DNA from: an uncultured Lactobacillus sp.
GTDB taxonomy: Bacteria > Bacillota > Bacilli > Lactobacillales > Lactobacillaceae
Assembly: GCF_947367125.1 (NCBI RefSeq)
Contig: NZ_CANBCQ010000001.1
Location: 62,001-126,000, forward strand
Direction: 5' to 3'
DNA length: 64,000 bases
The first letter of the stretch is position 1. Every line of letters begins with the position of its first letter. Below, piece after piece: positions 14,733 through 23,233 of the stretch. The position numbers and the translations under genes are program-made. The notes under the pieces are model-generated. The model saw only the letters and a list, made by a program, of their open reading frames with translations, had not been told where the DNA came from and did not search any database.

Positions 14733-15776
14733 ATGGCAATTACAAAGAAAGAAGATTTATTTGATCCTGAAGTACTTGCGCCAATGGTACAAAATACTTA
14801 TCAAAAGGCGATGGTATTTATGCCTTTAGCTGATGTTGACCGAACATTAACAGGCAATCCAGGTGATACTTTAACTGTTCCAACGTGGGGACACATTGGA
14901 GAAGCTCAAGATGTAGCTGAAGGTGAACAAATTCCAGTTGATAAGCTTGGACAAGGCTATGTAAAGGCTACTGTATCTAAGTTTGGTAAGGGTGTTTCAT
15001 TTACTGATGAAGCTGATTTAGTTAGCTTAGGTGATACAGTTCAACAAGCTACCCAGCAAATTGGTGAAGTTATTGCACAAAGAGCCGATTCTAAGATTAT
15101 GGATGTAGCATTAGCTGTTAAGAATAATATGACTGTAACTCCTGATGTAGATGGTATTGATGCGTTAGAATCATTCTTTGATACCGATGTTAAGAATCCA
15201 GCTTATACAATTATTTGTTCTCCTACAACTCAATTGAAGTTTAATAAGGCAGTTCGTGAATATACTAAGGGCTCTGATACTGGTGCACAATTAGCAATTA
15301 CTGGAGCTGAAGTAACTGCTTTAGGTGCTTCAATCTACCGTACTAAGAAGATGCCTGATGATAAGCTTGTTGTAGTTCTTTCAACTGATCAAGATATTGC
15401 TTACTCACAAGAATTGCAAAAAAAAATGAAGTCAGGTGATTTATCTGATAAGGATATTAAGGCTCTTAACTCTGGTCGTGCATTCAAGTGGTTTGTGAAG
15501 CGTGATACTTTGATTGAACCTGATCGCGATAAGGGTAAGCAAATTAACACTATTTATGGTACTCAAATTGCTGCACCTTATGTACAAAACCCATCAAAGG
15601 TATTGGTTGCAACACTTGGTAAAGAAATTATTTTACCTAAAATTAATACTGAGGATTCTGATGCTAAGCCAACTAGTGACAGTACTGTTGAGCAAATTAA
15701 AGCCTACTTAGACTCAAAGGGTATTGATTACACTGGTAAGACTAAGAAGGAAGACCTATTAGCATTGGTAAAGTAG
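14733..15776 (+). CDS. Major capsid protein (N4 gp56-type, HK97 fold) with C-terminal HeH/SAP-like extension
   Basis: A 347-residue shell protein. The N-terminal segment with LTGNPGDTLTVPTWG, then SKFGKGVSFTDEADLVSLGD, is typical of this family. The last 35 residues (TVEQIKAYLDSKGIDYTGKT with KKEDLLALV) form a helix-extension-helix module like SAP/LEM domains, often attached to phage capsid and tail proteins and able to bind nucleic acid. It lies between scaffold and connector genes with an AAAGGA ribosome site. Confidence 0.92.
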   Translation: MAITKKEDLFDPEVLAPMVQNTYQKAMVFMPLADVDRTLTGNPGDTLTVPTWGHIGEAQDVAEGEQIPVDKLGQGYVKATVSKFGKGVSFTDEADLVSLGDTVQQATQQIGEVIAQRADSKIMDVALAVKNNMTVTPDVDGIDALESFFDTDVKNPAYTIICSPTTQLKFNKAVREYTKGSDTGAQLAITGAEVTALGASIYRTKKMPDDKLVVVLSTDQDIAYSQELQKKMKSGDLSDKDIKALNSGRAFKWFVKRDTLIEPDRDKGKQINTIYGTQIAAPYVQNPSKVLVATLGKEIILPKINTEDSDAKPTSDSTVEQIKAYLDSKGIDYTGKTKKEDLLALVK

Positions 15777-15791
15777 TAAGAGGTGATACCC

Positions 15792-16184
15792 ATGCTTACA
15801 CATGAACGCTTTGATGACCTACTTGAGCAAGTACAGCAGCTACTACCTAAGCGTGAAAATGATACTGATGGCAGATATAAAACAATTACGGTATATGCAT
15901 TAAACAAAACCATTCAAGATGTGGCTAACTTCTGTAATATTCCAATTGATGAATTGCCTGAAGAACTTGATTACACGCTTGTTGCTATGACTGTTCAAGT
16001 AGTCAAAACACATGGTTGGTTAGATCCTGAAAATGACAGCTCAAATGTTCAATCTCTTAATGAAGGAGATACTAGTGTAACCTTTAAGTCTATAACAAGC
16101 ATTTTTAGCGAGTTACAGGCTGTAAATCCGATTACGGACAATTACACTAATATTCTTTATAACTTCAGGAGGTTACCAGAATGA
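15792..16184 (+). CDS. Head-tail connector (gp6/adaptor-like) protein
   Basis: A 130-residue helical protein in the position of the head completion adaptor that binds the portal. The start at 15792 is chosen because AGAGGTGA (15779-15786) is five bases away; a GTG lies on the ribosome site itself. The sequence LPEELDYTLVAMTVQVVKTH and its helix-rich layout fit phage gp6-like adaptors. It overlaps the next connector gene by four bases. Confidence 0.8.
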   Translation: MLTHERFDDLLEQVQQLLPKRENDTDGRYKTITVYALNKTIQDVANFCNIPIDELPEELDYTLVAMTVQVVKTHGWLDPENDSSNVQSLNEGDTSVTFKSITSIFSELQAVNPITDNYTNILYNFRRLPE

Positions 16185-16543
16185 GCCTGTTTGAGGGGCT
16201 AAAGCAAGTAGTACCAAGATTGTGGTTTGATAAAGCGACTATTCAAGGAACCAAGAAAGTGGTTAAAAATCATGTAACTAATAACGTTCCGATTACAATT
16301 GTTGAAAATGAGCCTTGCAAAGTTATCCTTAAGGGGCAATCTGCAGGCACACAAACCATCTTTGGTACTGATAAGTACGATGCAAAACTATTAATTAGAA
16401 ACGGTATCAACATTCCAGCTGGTGCCGTTATTTTGGTTACTGATCAGAATGGTAATGTCACCAAGTATAAGCGTTCGAGTATGGGTTACACCGGATATTA
16501 CAGTCACCAAGAATTAGCAATGATTCGAGATGAAAAAGCATGA
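16181..16543 (+). CDS. Minor capsid/connector protein (Minor_capsid_1-like)
   Basis: A 120-residue, mostly beta protein resembling the putative minor capsid protein family (PF10665 type), with the features VPRLWFDKATIQG at the start and YTGYYSHQELAMIRDE at the end. In PBSX- and SPP1-like phages this place is held by a head-tail stopper. Genes overlap on both sides, showing one translation unit. Confidence 0.8.
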   Translation: MSLFEGLKQVVPRLWFDKATIQGTKKVVKNHVTNNVPITIVENEPCKVILKGQSAGTQTIFGTDKYDAKLLIRNGINIPAGAVILVTDQNGNVTKYKRSSMGYTGYYSHQELAMIRDEKA

Positions 16544-16938
16544 GCCTGGGTGAAGTTGATGATGCAGAATTTCAAGCGTGGGCTAACCGTGTAAAAGGCA
16601 AAATTCAATCTGATTCAATCAAAAAAGAATTAGGTGATAGTGCTAAACGAATTGGTGCTCAAGCTTTGAGACAATTTAAGGCTAATACACCGGTTGATAC
16701 GGGTAATTTACGCCGTAGTTGGAATGCAGAAGGACCTTTTTATTCTGGCGGTTGGTCAATTAAGTTGGAAAACAATGCAGAATATGCTTCATATGTTGAA
16801 AATGGTCACCGTACTAGAGGCGGTAATAGTTGGGTAGCTGGTCAATTCTTTATGAAGAAATCAGCGCAACAAATTGAGGCTCAACTACCTGATTTAATTA
16901 CACCTGGCTTGTGGGCTTTTAGGGACTTACTAGAATAA
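16540..16938 (+). CDS. HK97 gp10-like tail-completion protein
   Basis: A 132-residue protein with the gp10 family core: an N-terminal helix, ANTPVDTGNLRRSW near residues 48-61, and EYASYVENGHRTRGG near 87-101. It helps join tail to head. It starts at an ATG overlapping the previous stop (ATGA-type) and ends on the first base of the next start. Confidence 0.88.
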   Translation: MSLGEVDDAEFQAWANRVKGKIQSDSIKKELGDSAKRIGAQALRQFKANTPVDTGNLRRSWNAEGPFYSGGWSIKLENNAEYASYVENGHRTRGGNSWVAGQFFMKKSAQQIEAQLPDLITPGLWAFRDLLE

Positions 16939-17354
16939 TGAATTTAACACAATTAATAGTTGATGAATTAGCAAGGATTTTCCCGGATGCGACAATTTAC
17001 ACAGAGAATCAATCTAGTGGGTTTAAAGAGCCTAGCTTTTATGTGAGCAGAGTACCAGTGACACAGGTTAAGCCTGCTTTATTTGATATTCAGGAACGCA
17101 CATATAGCTACCAGATTGTTTACTTTGCTAATCCAGAAAAACCAAATGCGGATATGGAGCGTGTGCAGGATTTATTAAGCGATAATTTTTTAACGCTTGG
17201 TGATCAAGCCACTGTTAAAAATCGTGAGTTTAAACCAGATACGGTTGAACACACGGTTATTTTTATGTTTGATGTTTGGCTTAGGATGTACAGAATTACT
17301 GATACAACTCCAATGGAAGGAGATATTAAATTTAATGGTCAAATCAAGGACTAA
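16938..17354 (+). CDS. Tail terminator-like protein (DUF6838 type)
   Basis: A 138-residue protein in the tail terminator slot. It starts NLTQLIVDELARIFPDATIY, then alternates strands and helices (YSYQIVYFANPEKPNADMER) as in phage tail terminator families that cap the tail tube. Placed between the gp10-like gene and the sheath gene. Overlaps neighbours on both sides. Confidence 0.8.
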   Translation: MNLTQLIVDELARIFPDATIYTENQSSGFKEPSFYVSRVPVTQVKPALFDIQERTYSYQIVYFANPEKPNADMERVQDLLSDNFLTLGDQATVKNREFKPDTVEHTVIFMFDVWLRMYRITDTTPMEGDIKFNGQIKD

Positions 17355-17508
17355 GGGTGCGCCAACTTATGGTAAGCAAGCTCTTATTACTAGCAAAATG
17401 TTTACACCGGTCGAGCGAGATATTTTAAAGCTCTCACTTGATGAAAATAAAACTTACACACTTGATGAGGTCAATAAAATTATTGCTGATTTTAAGGGAG
17501 GTATTTAG
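17335..17508 (+). CDS. Small protein before the sheath gene
   Basis: A 57-residue basic-then-acidic protein (VKSRTKGAPTYGKQALITSK, ending IIADFKGGI). The ATG at 17335 overlaps the terminator-like gene by 20 bases, with GAAGGAGAT 11 bases upstream. Its 3' end abuts the sheath start and supplies that gene's GGGAGG site. Small proteins at this place are common in PBSX-like tails; function unknown. Confidence 0.6.
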   Translation: MVKSRTKGAPTYGKQALITSKMFTPVERDILKLSLDENKTYTLDEVNKIIADFKGGI

Positions 17509-18864
17509 ATGGCTGGAACGTGGAAAGCTCAAAATAAGCGCCGTCCAGGTGCTTATATTAATGTTAAAGGTAATCGTGTTTCATTAGACGATTCAACAAT
17601 TGGACGGTTACTAATGGTAAGTAATACTGAATTAGGCTGGGGCAAATCGGGTGTAATTCCTGTAAGTAACCTTACTGATTTTAGAGCAGAACTTGGTTAT
17701 AAAATTGATGATCCTAAATTAGTATCTTTAAAAGAAGCTCTTAAAGGTGCTGAAACGGTATTATTTGTAAATATTAATGAAGGTACTAAGGCAACTGGAA
17801 CAGCAGAAACATCGCCTTGGGAATTTACTGCAAAGTATCCAGGTGCTAAAGGAAATGATATTAAAGTATCAATTGAATCAATGCCAGTTAAAGAAGGTGA
17901 TCCAACTAGAGCAACAGTTACCACACTTTATGGCTCAAGTATCGTAGATCAAGAAATGATATCTGCTACTCAAATCGCTGAATTTACTGGTAATGCGTAT
18001 ATTGATGTCAAGCCTAGTGAAACAGTAACCAAATTGCCTACCGCACCAGTAACCATCAGTTTAACAGGTGGTGTTACTAAAACTTTAGCCGTTGAAGATT
18101 TAATGGATAAGGCTCTTGAGGATGAGAATTATGCTGTTGCAACAACAGCCGGTATGCCTACAGATTCTAATATTCACGCTTTACTTGTTGAGGGAATGAA
18201 AAGACTTAGAGAAAGCGAAGGTAGAAAAGTTAGAGCTGTAATTCCTGTAAGTAGTGATGCACCAGTTTACAACTATGAAGGTGTGTCTATGGTAGTTAAT
18301 GGTTTTATTGAAGGTAATGGTACTAAAGTATCAACAACAAACGCCGCTGCATTTTTTGCTGGTATCTCTGCTAGTGCAGATGCTGGTACGGCTTTAACGT
18401 ATTATGAAGTTTCAGATGCAATTGAAGCTAGTCCTAAATTGAGCAATGAACAAACTATTGATGCCTTGAATAAAGGTGAAATTGTATTTACTACTCGACC
18501 TGGTCAACATGTGGTAGTAGAGCAAGATATTAATTCACTTGTTAAATTTACTAGTGATAAGCCTAAATCATTTAGTAAAAACCGCGTGGTTAGAACTCTT
18601 GATGAAATTTGTACAAATACTACCCAAACCTTTGAAGGCAGTTTCTTAGGTAAAGTTGGTAATAATGCTAATGGTCGTGATTTGTTTAAGGCAAACCGAG
18701 TAAGTTATTTGCGTAATTTACAAGAACAAAATATTATTCAAAACTTTGATGAAGATGATATTAAGGTATCACCTGGTATTGATGGAGATGCAATTGTTGT
18801 TAATCTTGCTGTAACTCCAGTAGATGCCATGGAAAAGCTTTACATGACTATTACTGTGGATTAG
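17509..18864 (+). CDS. Contractile tail sheath protein
   Basis: A 451-residue sheath protein, the outer contracting cylinder of a myovirus tail. Start KRRPGAYINVKG and the variable middle domain are followed by the conserved C-terminal sheath domain (about residues 330-451) with RVVRTLDEICTNTTQTFEGS, GKVGNNANGRDLFKANRVSY and a final beta handshake strand AVTPVDAMEKLYMTITV. Its presence proves a contractile tail; the downstream tube and baseplate genes match the Bacillus PBSX (Xkd) order. Confidence 0.94.
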   Translation: MAGTWKAQNKRRPGAYINVKGNRVSLDDSTIGRLLMVSNTELGWGKSGVIPVSNLTDFRAELGYKIDDPKLVSLKEALKGAETVLFVNINEGTKATGTAETSPWEFTAKYPGAKGNDIKVSIESMPVKEGDPTRATVTTLYGSSIVDQEMISATQIAEFTGNAYIDVKPSETVTKLPTAPVTISLTGGVTKTLAVEDLMDKALEDENYAVATTAGMPTDSNIHALLVEGMKRLRESEGRKVRAVIPVSSDAPVYNYEGVSMVVNGFIEGNGTKVSTTNAAAFFAGISASADAGTALTYYEVSDAIEASPKLSNEQTIDALNKGEIVFTTRPGQHVVVEQDINSLVKFTSDKPKSFSKNRVVRTLDEICTNTTQTFEGSFLGKVGNNANGRDLFKANRVSYLRNLQEQNIIQNFDEDDIKVSPGIDGDAIVVNLAVTPVDAMEKLYMTITVD

Positions 18865-18880
18865 GAAGGAGCTTGAATAG

Positions 18881-19381
18881 ATGTCACAATTAGAAAGATT
18901 TATGAGTGGTAGAGATACCATTTCAACTAAGGCAGCTAAGCTTACTGTAACTATTAACGGTGAAGTTATCCCTATCATTGAATGTAATAAATTTACAGCT
19001 AAGCTCGAAAAGAACAAAGAAGATGTACAAGTACTTAACAACAATTGGAAAATGAAGAAAACCACCTCTGTTGAAGGTACTGGTACTCTTGGTGGTTATT
19101 GGATTAATTCAAATTGGATTAAATACGGTATTCCATTTACTCAAGAAAAAGGTGATTTGTACTTTCAGGCTACCTTGACAATTGAAGATCCTACTAGTTC
19201 AGCAGGTAAACAAATCGTTCAGTTCGATTATGTAAATCTTGATGATATTCCTATTGCTGATTTTGAAGCAGATGATGGGGTAATGGAATATGAAACTGAT
19301 TTCACTTTTGAAGGTGTTCATTTAATTCAAGCTTTTAAAGGTGTAGATGCAACTGATCGAAATTACTTAAATCAATACTAA
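18881..19381 (+). CDS. Tail tube protein (XkdM-like)
   Basis: A 166-residue tube protein of the XkdM/core tail protein family, which stacks inside the sheath. The GRDTISTKAAKLTVTINGEV start, the KTTSVEGTGTLGGYWINSNW middle and the acidic EADDGVMEYETDFTFEGV end are typical. A GAAGGAG site precedes the ATG. Same operon as the sheath. Confidence 0.92.
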   Translation: MSQLERFMSGRDTISTKAAKLTVTINGEVIPIIECNKFTAKLEKNKEDVQVLNNNWKMKKTTSVEGTGTLGGYWINSNWIKYGIPFTQEKGDLYFQATLTIEDPTSSAGKQIVQFDYVNLDDIPIADFEADDGVMEYETDFTFEGVHLIQAFKGVDATDRNYLNQY

Positions 19382-19405
19382 AATTATTAAAGGAGAATTA
19401 CTATT

Positions 19406-19822
19406 ATGGCTGAAAATTATAATATCGATGACTTCATTAATGTTGAAAGTCCAATTAAAGAAGAGCAGGTAAATTTTAAGCGATTCAAGTCCCCATTTAA
19501 GGTAAGATCCTTAACTGCAGATGAAGTAACTACACTAAGAAAGCAAGCTACTAAACCAGTACTTAATAAGAGAACTCATACTTATCAACCGGAAATGGAT
19601 CAAAATAAGTTTAGTGATTTAGTTATGGCTGAAAGTGTAATTGTTCCAGATTTAAAGAATGAGAAGCTTCAAAAAGCTTATGGTGCAATTGGTGAGCCTG
19701 CTAAAGTTTTAGAGTTAATGTTATCAGCTGGTGAATATGTCACTCTTTCACAAAAGGTCATGGATATTTCAGGCTTAAATGGTGATTCTGCTGAAGATCT
19801 TAAGGAAGAAGCAAAAAACTAA
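19406..19822 (+). CDS. Tail assembly chaperone, short form (XkdN-like)
   Basis: A 138-residue tail assembly chaperone located between tube and tape measure genes. It begins with the family-like FINVESPIKEEQVNFKRFKS and ends ...LKEEAKN just after a canonical A-AAA-AAC slippery heptamer. As in lambda G/GT and many contractile phages, a fraction of ribosomes should shift into the -1 frame and add the downstream ORF, giving a long form. Both forms bind the tape measure protein during tail assembly. Confidence 0.88.
   Translation: MAENYNIDDFINVESPIKEEQVNFKRFKSPFKVRSLTADEVTTLRKQATKPVLNKRTHTYQPEMDQNKFSDLVMAESVIVPDLKNEKLQKAYGAIGEPAKVLELMLSAGEYVTLSQKVMDISGLNGDSAEDLKEEAKN
19813..19819 (+). promoter_or_regulatory. 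-1 programmed ribosomal frameshift site
   Basis: The heptamer A AAA AAC is in the correct phase with the upstream frame (GCA AAA AAC TAA) and just before its stop. A possible stimulatory hairpin, AATTGAA (19821-19827) with TTCAATT (19830-19836), follows immediately, although its two-base loop would really open to four. Confidence 0.82.
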
Positions 19823-20013
19823 TTGAAAATTCAATTGGTGATTTCACTATTTATCACTATGTTTTGCAAGAATACCACTGGACGCCTAAGCAATGGGCGA
19901 ATTTAAATAAACGTGAAAAGGCAATAGTTGCAGCATCAATTGAATTAAGAACGAAATTAGAAAAAGAAAAGGAAAAAGAAGCAAAGAGGAAGGCAAGGTC
20001 AAAACATATTTAA
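19819..20013 (+). CDS. Tail assembly chaperone -1 frame extension
   Basis: After the slip the frame reads CTA ATT GAA and on for 64 codons to TAA at 20011-20013, giving IGDFTIYHYVLQEYHWTPKQ, a helical centre and a highly charged Lys/Glu C-terminus. It has no ribosome site of its own and no suitable start, as expected for a region translated only by frameshifting. The long product would be about 200 residues. The HWTPKQWANLNKREKA segment resembles XkdN-associated second-frame products. Confidence 0.82.
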   Translation, partial: LIENSIGDFTIYHYVLQEYHWTPKQWANLNKREKAIVAASIELRTKLEKEKEKEAKRKARSKHI

Positions 20014-20019
20014 TGTATG

Positions 20020-20044
20020 AAGAAGGCTTTTGCCTTCTTTTTTT
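20020..20044 (+). terminator. Intrinsic terminator between tail chaperone and tape measure
   Basis: AAGAAGGC (20020-20027), loop TTTT, GCCTTCTT (20032-20039) and a following T-run make a near-perfect terminator inside the tail operon. It probably lowers or conditions expression of the tape measure and baseplate genes relative to sheath and tube. Confidence 0.8.
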
Positions 20045-20073
20045 GTATAGAGAAACTAGAAAGGAGGTAATCA

Positions 20074-23000
20074 ATGGGAACAATTAGTACAACTATCAAG
20101 ATCAATGATGCGTTTAGTAATCCGCTAGATAAGTTAGCTTCAGGCCTTTCAAAAGGTCAATCAGCTATGGGACGATTAAAAAACGCATTAAGTGGTAATG
20201 CTTTTGGTGATGCTCAAAAATCTTCAGATGGCTTTTTCAAGTCTATGGTTGGCGGTACTGTTGTTGGTGGTCTAATTAACAAAGGTATGGGACTGGCAAG
20301 TAATGGGGTACGTTCTATGCTTGATGAATTAGATGAAGCATCTACTTCATGGCAAACTTTTGAAGGCAATATGCATCAAATAGGACGTACACCAGCTCAA
20401 ATCGAGAGTGCCAAAAAAGATATGCAGAAGTTTGCCCAAGAAACCATCTATAGTGCTTCGGACATGTCTAGTACTTATAGTCAACTAGCGGCGGTAGGCA
20501 CCAAAGATGTTGGTAAGTTAGTTAAAGGCTTTGGTGGATTAGCTGCGGCAAGTAGTAATCCACAACAAGCCATGAAAACTTTAAGTGAGCAAGCCACGCA
20601 AATGGCTGCTAAGCCTAAAGTACAGTGGCAAGATTTTAAGCTAATGCTTGAACAAACTCCAGCGGGTATTTCTGCTGTCGCTAAATCAATGGGTGAAAGT
20701 ACTCAGCAACTTATTAAAGATGTTCAAGATGGCAAAGTTAAAACACAAGATTTCTTAAATGCCGTTGCTAAAACAGGTACGAATGCTAATTTTAGTAAGA
20801 TGGCTACGCAGTATAAAACTGTTGGTCAAGCTATGGATGGCTTGAAAGAAACTTTAGCTAATGGATTACAGCCACAGTTTCAAAAATTATCTAAGATCGG
20901 TATTAATGTTGTATCTGATATTACTGATCAATTGGGCAATATTAACTGGGGTGCAATAGGTGATGGCTTAGTTTCTGCAATCAACTATATTCAACCTGTT
21001 ATAGAACGCTTAAAATTAGGTTTTTCTGATTTATTTGAAGGCTTTGCTAATTCTGGTGTTGGTGATTCTTTAGTAAATATGTTTCAAGATATTGCTGATG
21101 CTGTAATGGATCTTACTAATACTATGAATCAAGGAGATAGTGGAGGCAGTTTCTTTAAGCAACTTGGTAAATTAGCAGGTGGTGCTTTAAGTGGAGCTGC
21201 TAAAGCTATCTCTGGAATTGCACAAGCAATTGGCAAACTTGATCCTGATTCATTAATGACACTTGGAAGAGCGTTCATTATTTTGAAAGGTGGGATTAAA
21301 GGTATTGTACTTACTGCAATTGTAAAAGGACTACAACAACTTAATGAGTTAGATCCTGGTACAATTCAAAGTATTGCTAAGGCTATTACTATGCTTGCAC
21401 TTGCTTTCACAGTTTTAAAAGCTGTTGGTAAAGGAATGGCATTTCTTAAAGGAATCAAAGATGCTTTTAGTAGTTTAGGTGGTATGAAAACTCCTAAAAT
21501 GCAAATGCCTGAAGCTCCTAAAGCAGGTGGTATCCTTCAAAGCGCTGGTGCATTTATGAAATTAGGTGCCGCATTACTTATGGTAGGTGGTGCAGTTGTA
21601 TTGGTAGCTGTAGGATTTAAATTAATTGCTGATGCAGCCACTCAACTAGCTTCAGGTGGTGGAGCTGCTATCGCCGTATTTTTCGGAATGATTGCGGCAA
21701 TTACATTACTGGCTGTGCTCGTTAGGGTTTTAGGCCCTGCAATGATTGGTGCTAGTGTAGGCTTTTTAATGTTTGCGGCGGCATTGTTAATAATCGGTGC
21801 GGCTGTTTTTATTGCTAGTGCTGGTTTGGCTTTACTTGCTACGCAATTGCCTATCATTTCTCAATATGGAACTAGTGCCGCAGTTGGTTTGCTGGCTTTA
21901 GCTGGAGCCATGGCGGTATTCGGCTTAGCTGCTATTATTGGTGCAGTTGGTTTAGTTGCCTTAGGGGTAGCTTTAATGGTAGTAGCTGTAGGATTTACAA
22001 TAGCTGCTGTAGGTGCCTTATTGCTAGGTGTTGCTCTAATGCTTGTAGGCGTGGGAGCACTGGTAGCTGCAGTCGGAATAATTTTACTAGGTGTAGGTTT
22101 AGCCTTAGTAGCTGCTTTTGCTATGGTAGCGGCTATAGGAGTTTTACTTTTAGGAGTAGGCTTAATGCTTGTGGCTGTATCAGCCATGGTAGGTGCAGTC
22201 AGCTTAATGCTAATGGCTGTAGCTTTAATGATGATCATGGTTACAGCAATGGTTGCTGCTGTTGGTATGATGCTTTTAGGTGTTGCTTTAATTATGGTAG
22301 GACCTATGGCAATGATAGCTGCAGTCGGCTTGATGTTAATGGGTGCCGCATTAATGCTTGTAGCCGCTGGAATTATGACGGTAGCTGCAGGTGCTATGAT
22401 GTTGGCTGCTGCTTTAGTAGCTGTAGGCGCTGCAGCAATGATGATGGTTGCAATGTTTATAGCTGCATTTGCAATGCTAGTTAGTGCTGCCACATCTGCT
22501 ATGTCAAATGTGGCTAATGCTGTTAGAAATGGTATTAATAATGCTGTTAATGCAGTGCGAAGCATGGCTAGTGCTATGGCTTCAGCTGGACGTGATTTAA
22601 TCCAAGGTTTGATTAATGGTATCCAATCAATGATCGGTAGTGCTGTTGCTGCTGCTCGAAGTGCTGGTGAAAAGATTGCCGGTGCGATTAAAGGATTTTT
22701 TCATATTGGTTCCCCATCTCGTTTAATGCGTCAATATGGACGTTGGATTGATCAAGGCTTAATTAATGGTATTAATCGTGATGCTAATGGTGCTGTTGAT
22801 GCCTCTGGTGTAATGGCTCAAGGAATTGCAGATAATGTAGAAGGCATTAATCCGTCAATTGGTTTTGATTTAAATTCTAATCCTGGCGATATTTTGGCTG
22901 ATGGCTTTGATCGGGCTTTGCAATCAATTTATAGTGTAGCGGGTGCTATTTTTGGATTGAATGGTAGTAAGGCAAACATTGGCATAGCAGGTACTAACGG

Positions 23001-23232
23001 ATTTCTTAATAGTTCTTTAGGTGCTAATTCAGTATCTTCTAATTCAATTACTCCAAATAGTTCTTTAAGTACTATTAATGGTGCAAATACTGATAACAGT
23101 CGTCAACTTAATATTGGCGAAGGTGCAATTGTAATTCAAAGCACTGGTAATGAAGGATATGATGCTGATAAATTACTAAAGGAATTAGAAGATAAGATTT
23201 TAGAAGCTGGGGATAAATCATTAGGAGGCTAA
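20074..23232 (+). CDS. Tape measure protein with a 21-residue hydrophobic repeat
   Basis: A 1,052-residue tail length ruler. Residues about 75-275 form the tape-measure N-terminal domain (TFEGNMHQIGRTPAQIESAK; SAVAKSMGESTQQLIKDVQD). From about 490 the sequence turns very hydrophobic, and residues about 628-795 consist of eight tandem 21-residue units of the type LLGVALMLVGVGALVAAVGI, each long enough to span a membrane. A Ser/Asn-rich tail follows FFHIGSPSRLMRQYGRWIDQ, a standard tape-measure C-terminal motif. GAAAGGAGG precedes the ATG. With the usual ruler relation of about 0.15 nm per residue the tail would be near 150 nm. Confidence 0.93.
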   Translation: MGTISTTIKINDAFSNPLDKLASGLSKGQSAMGRLKNALSGNAFGDAQKSSDGFFKSMVGGTVVGGLINKGMGLASNGVRSMLDELDEASTSWQTFEGNMHQIGRTPAQIESAKKDMQKFAQETIYSASDMSSTYSQLAAVGTKDVGKLVKGFGGLAAASSNPQQAMKTLSEQATQMAAKPKVQWQDFKLMLEQTPAGISAVAKSMGESTQQLIKDVQDGKVKTQDFLNAVAKTGTNANFSKMATQYKTVGQAMDGLKETLANGLQPQFQKLSKIGINVVSDITDQLGNINWGAIGDGLVSAINYIQPVIERLKLGFSDLFEGFANSGVGDSLVNMFQDIADAVMDLTNTMNQGDSGGSFFKQLGKLAGGALSGAAKAISGIAQAIGKLDPDSLMTLGRAFIILKGGIKGIVLTAIVKGLQQLNELDPGTIQSIAKAITMLALAFTVLKAVGKGMAFLKGIKDAFSSLGGMKTPKMQMPEAPKAGGILQSAGAFMKLGAALLMVGGAVVLVAVGFKLIADAATQLASGGGAAIAVFFGMIAAITLLAVLVRVLGPAMIGASVGFLMFAAALLIIGAAVFIASAGLALLATQLPIISQYGTSAAVGLLALAGAMAVFGLAAIIGAVGLVALGVALMVVAVGFTIAAVGALLLGVALMLVGVGALVAAVGIILLGVGLALVAAFAMVAAIGVLLLGVGLMLVAVSAMVGAVSLMLMAVALMMIMVTAMVAAVGMMLLGVALIMVGPMAMIAAVGLMLMGAALMLVAAGIMTVAAGAMMLAAALVAVGAAAMMMVAMFIAAFAMLVSAATSAMSNVANAVRNGINNAVNAVRSMASAMASAGRDLIQGLINGIQSMIGSAVAAARSAGEKIAGAIKGFFHIGSPSRLMRQYGRWIDQGLINGINRDANGAVDASGVMAQGIADNVEGINPSIGFDLNSNPGDILADGFDRALQSIYSVAGAIFGLNGSKANIGIAGTNGFLNSSLGANSVSSNSITPNSSLSTINGANTDNSRQLNIGEGAIVIQSTGNEGYDADKLLKELEDKILEAGDKSLGG
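21956..22459 (+). repeat. Eight tandem 63-bp (21-codon) repeats in the tape measure gene
   Basis: The coding repeats encode near-identical hydrophobic units (pattern L-L-G-V-x-L-M-L-V-x-x-x-A-M-V-A-A-V-G) in exact 21-residue register. The DNA copies are diverged, so this is an old protein repeat, not a recent DNA duplication. Confidence 0.75.
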
Positions 23233-23233
23233 T

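Noticed and set aside
21956..22459. Regular 63-bp periodicity that might suggest a CRISPR-like or DNA repeat array
   Set aside because: The period is a protein repeat of 21 codons; DNA copies are diverged and there are no identical repeats with unique spacers.
21861..22565. Long open frame on the minus strand inside the tape measure gene
   Set aside because: It mirrors the Ala/Val/Leu-rich repeat codons, has a low-complexity product and no ribosome site; the plus-strand tape measure explains it.
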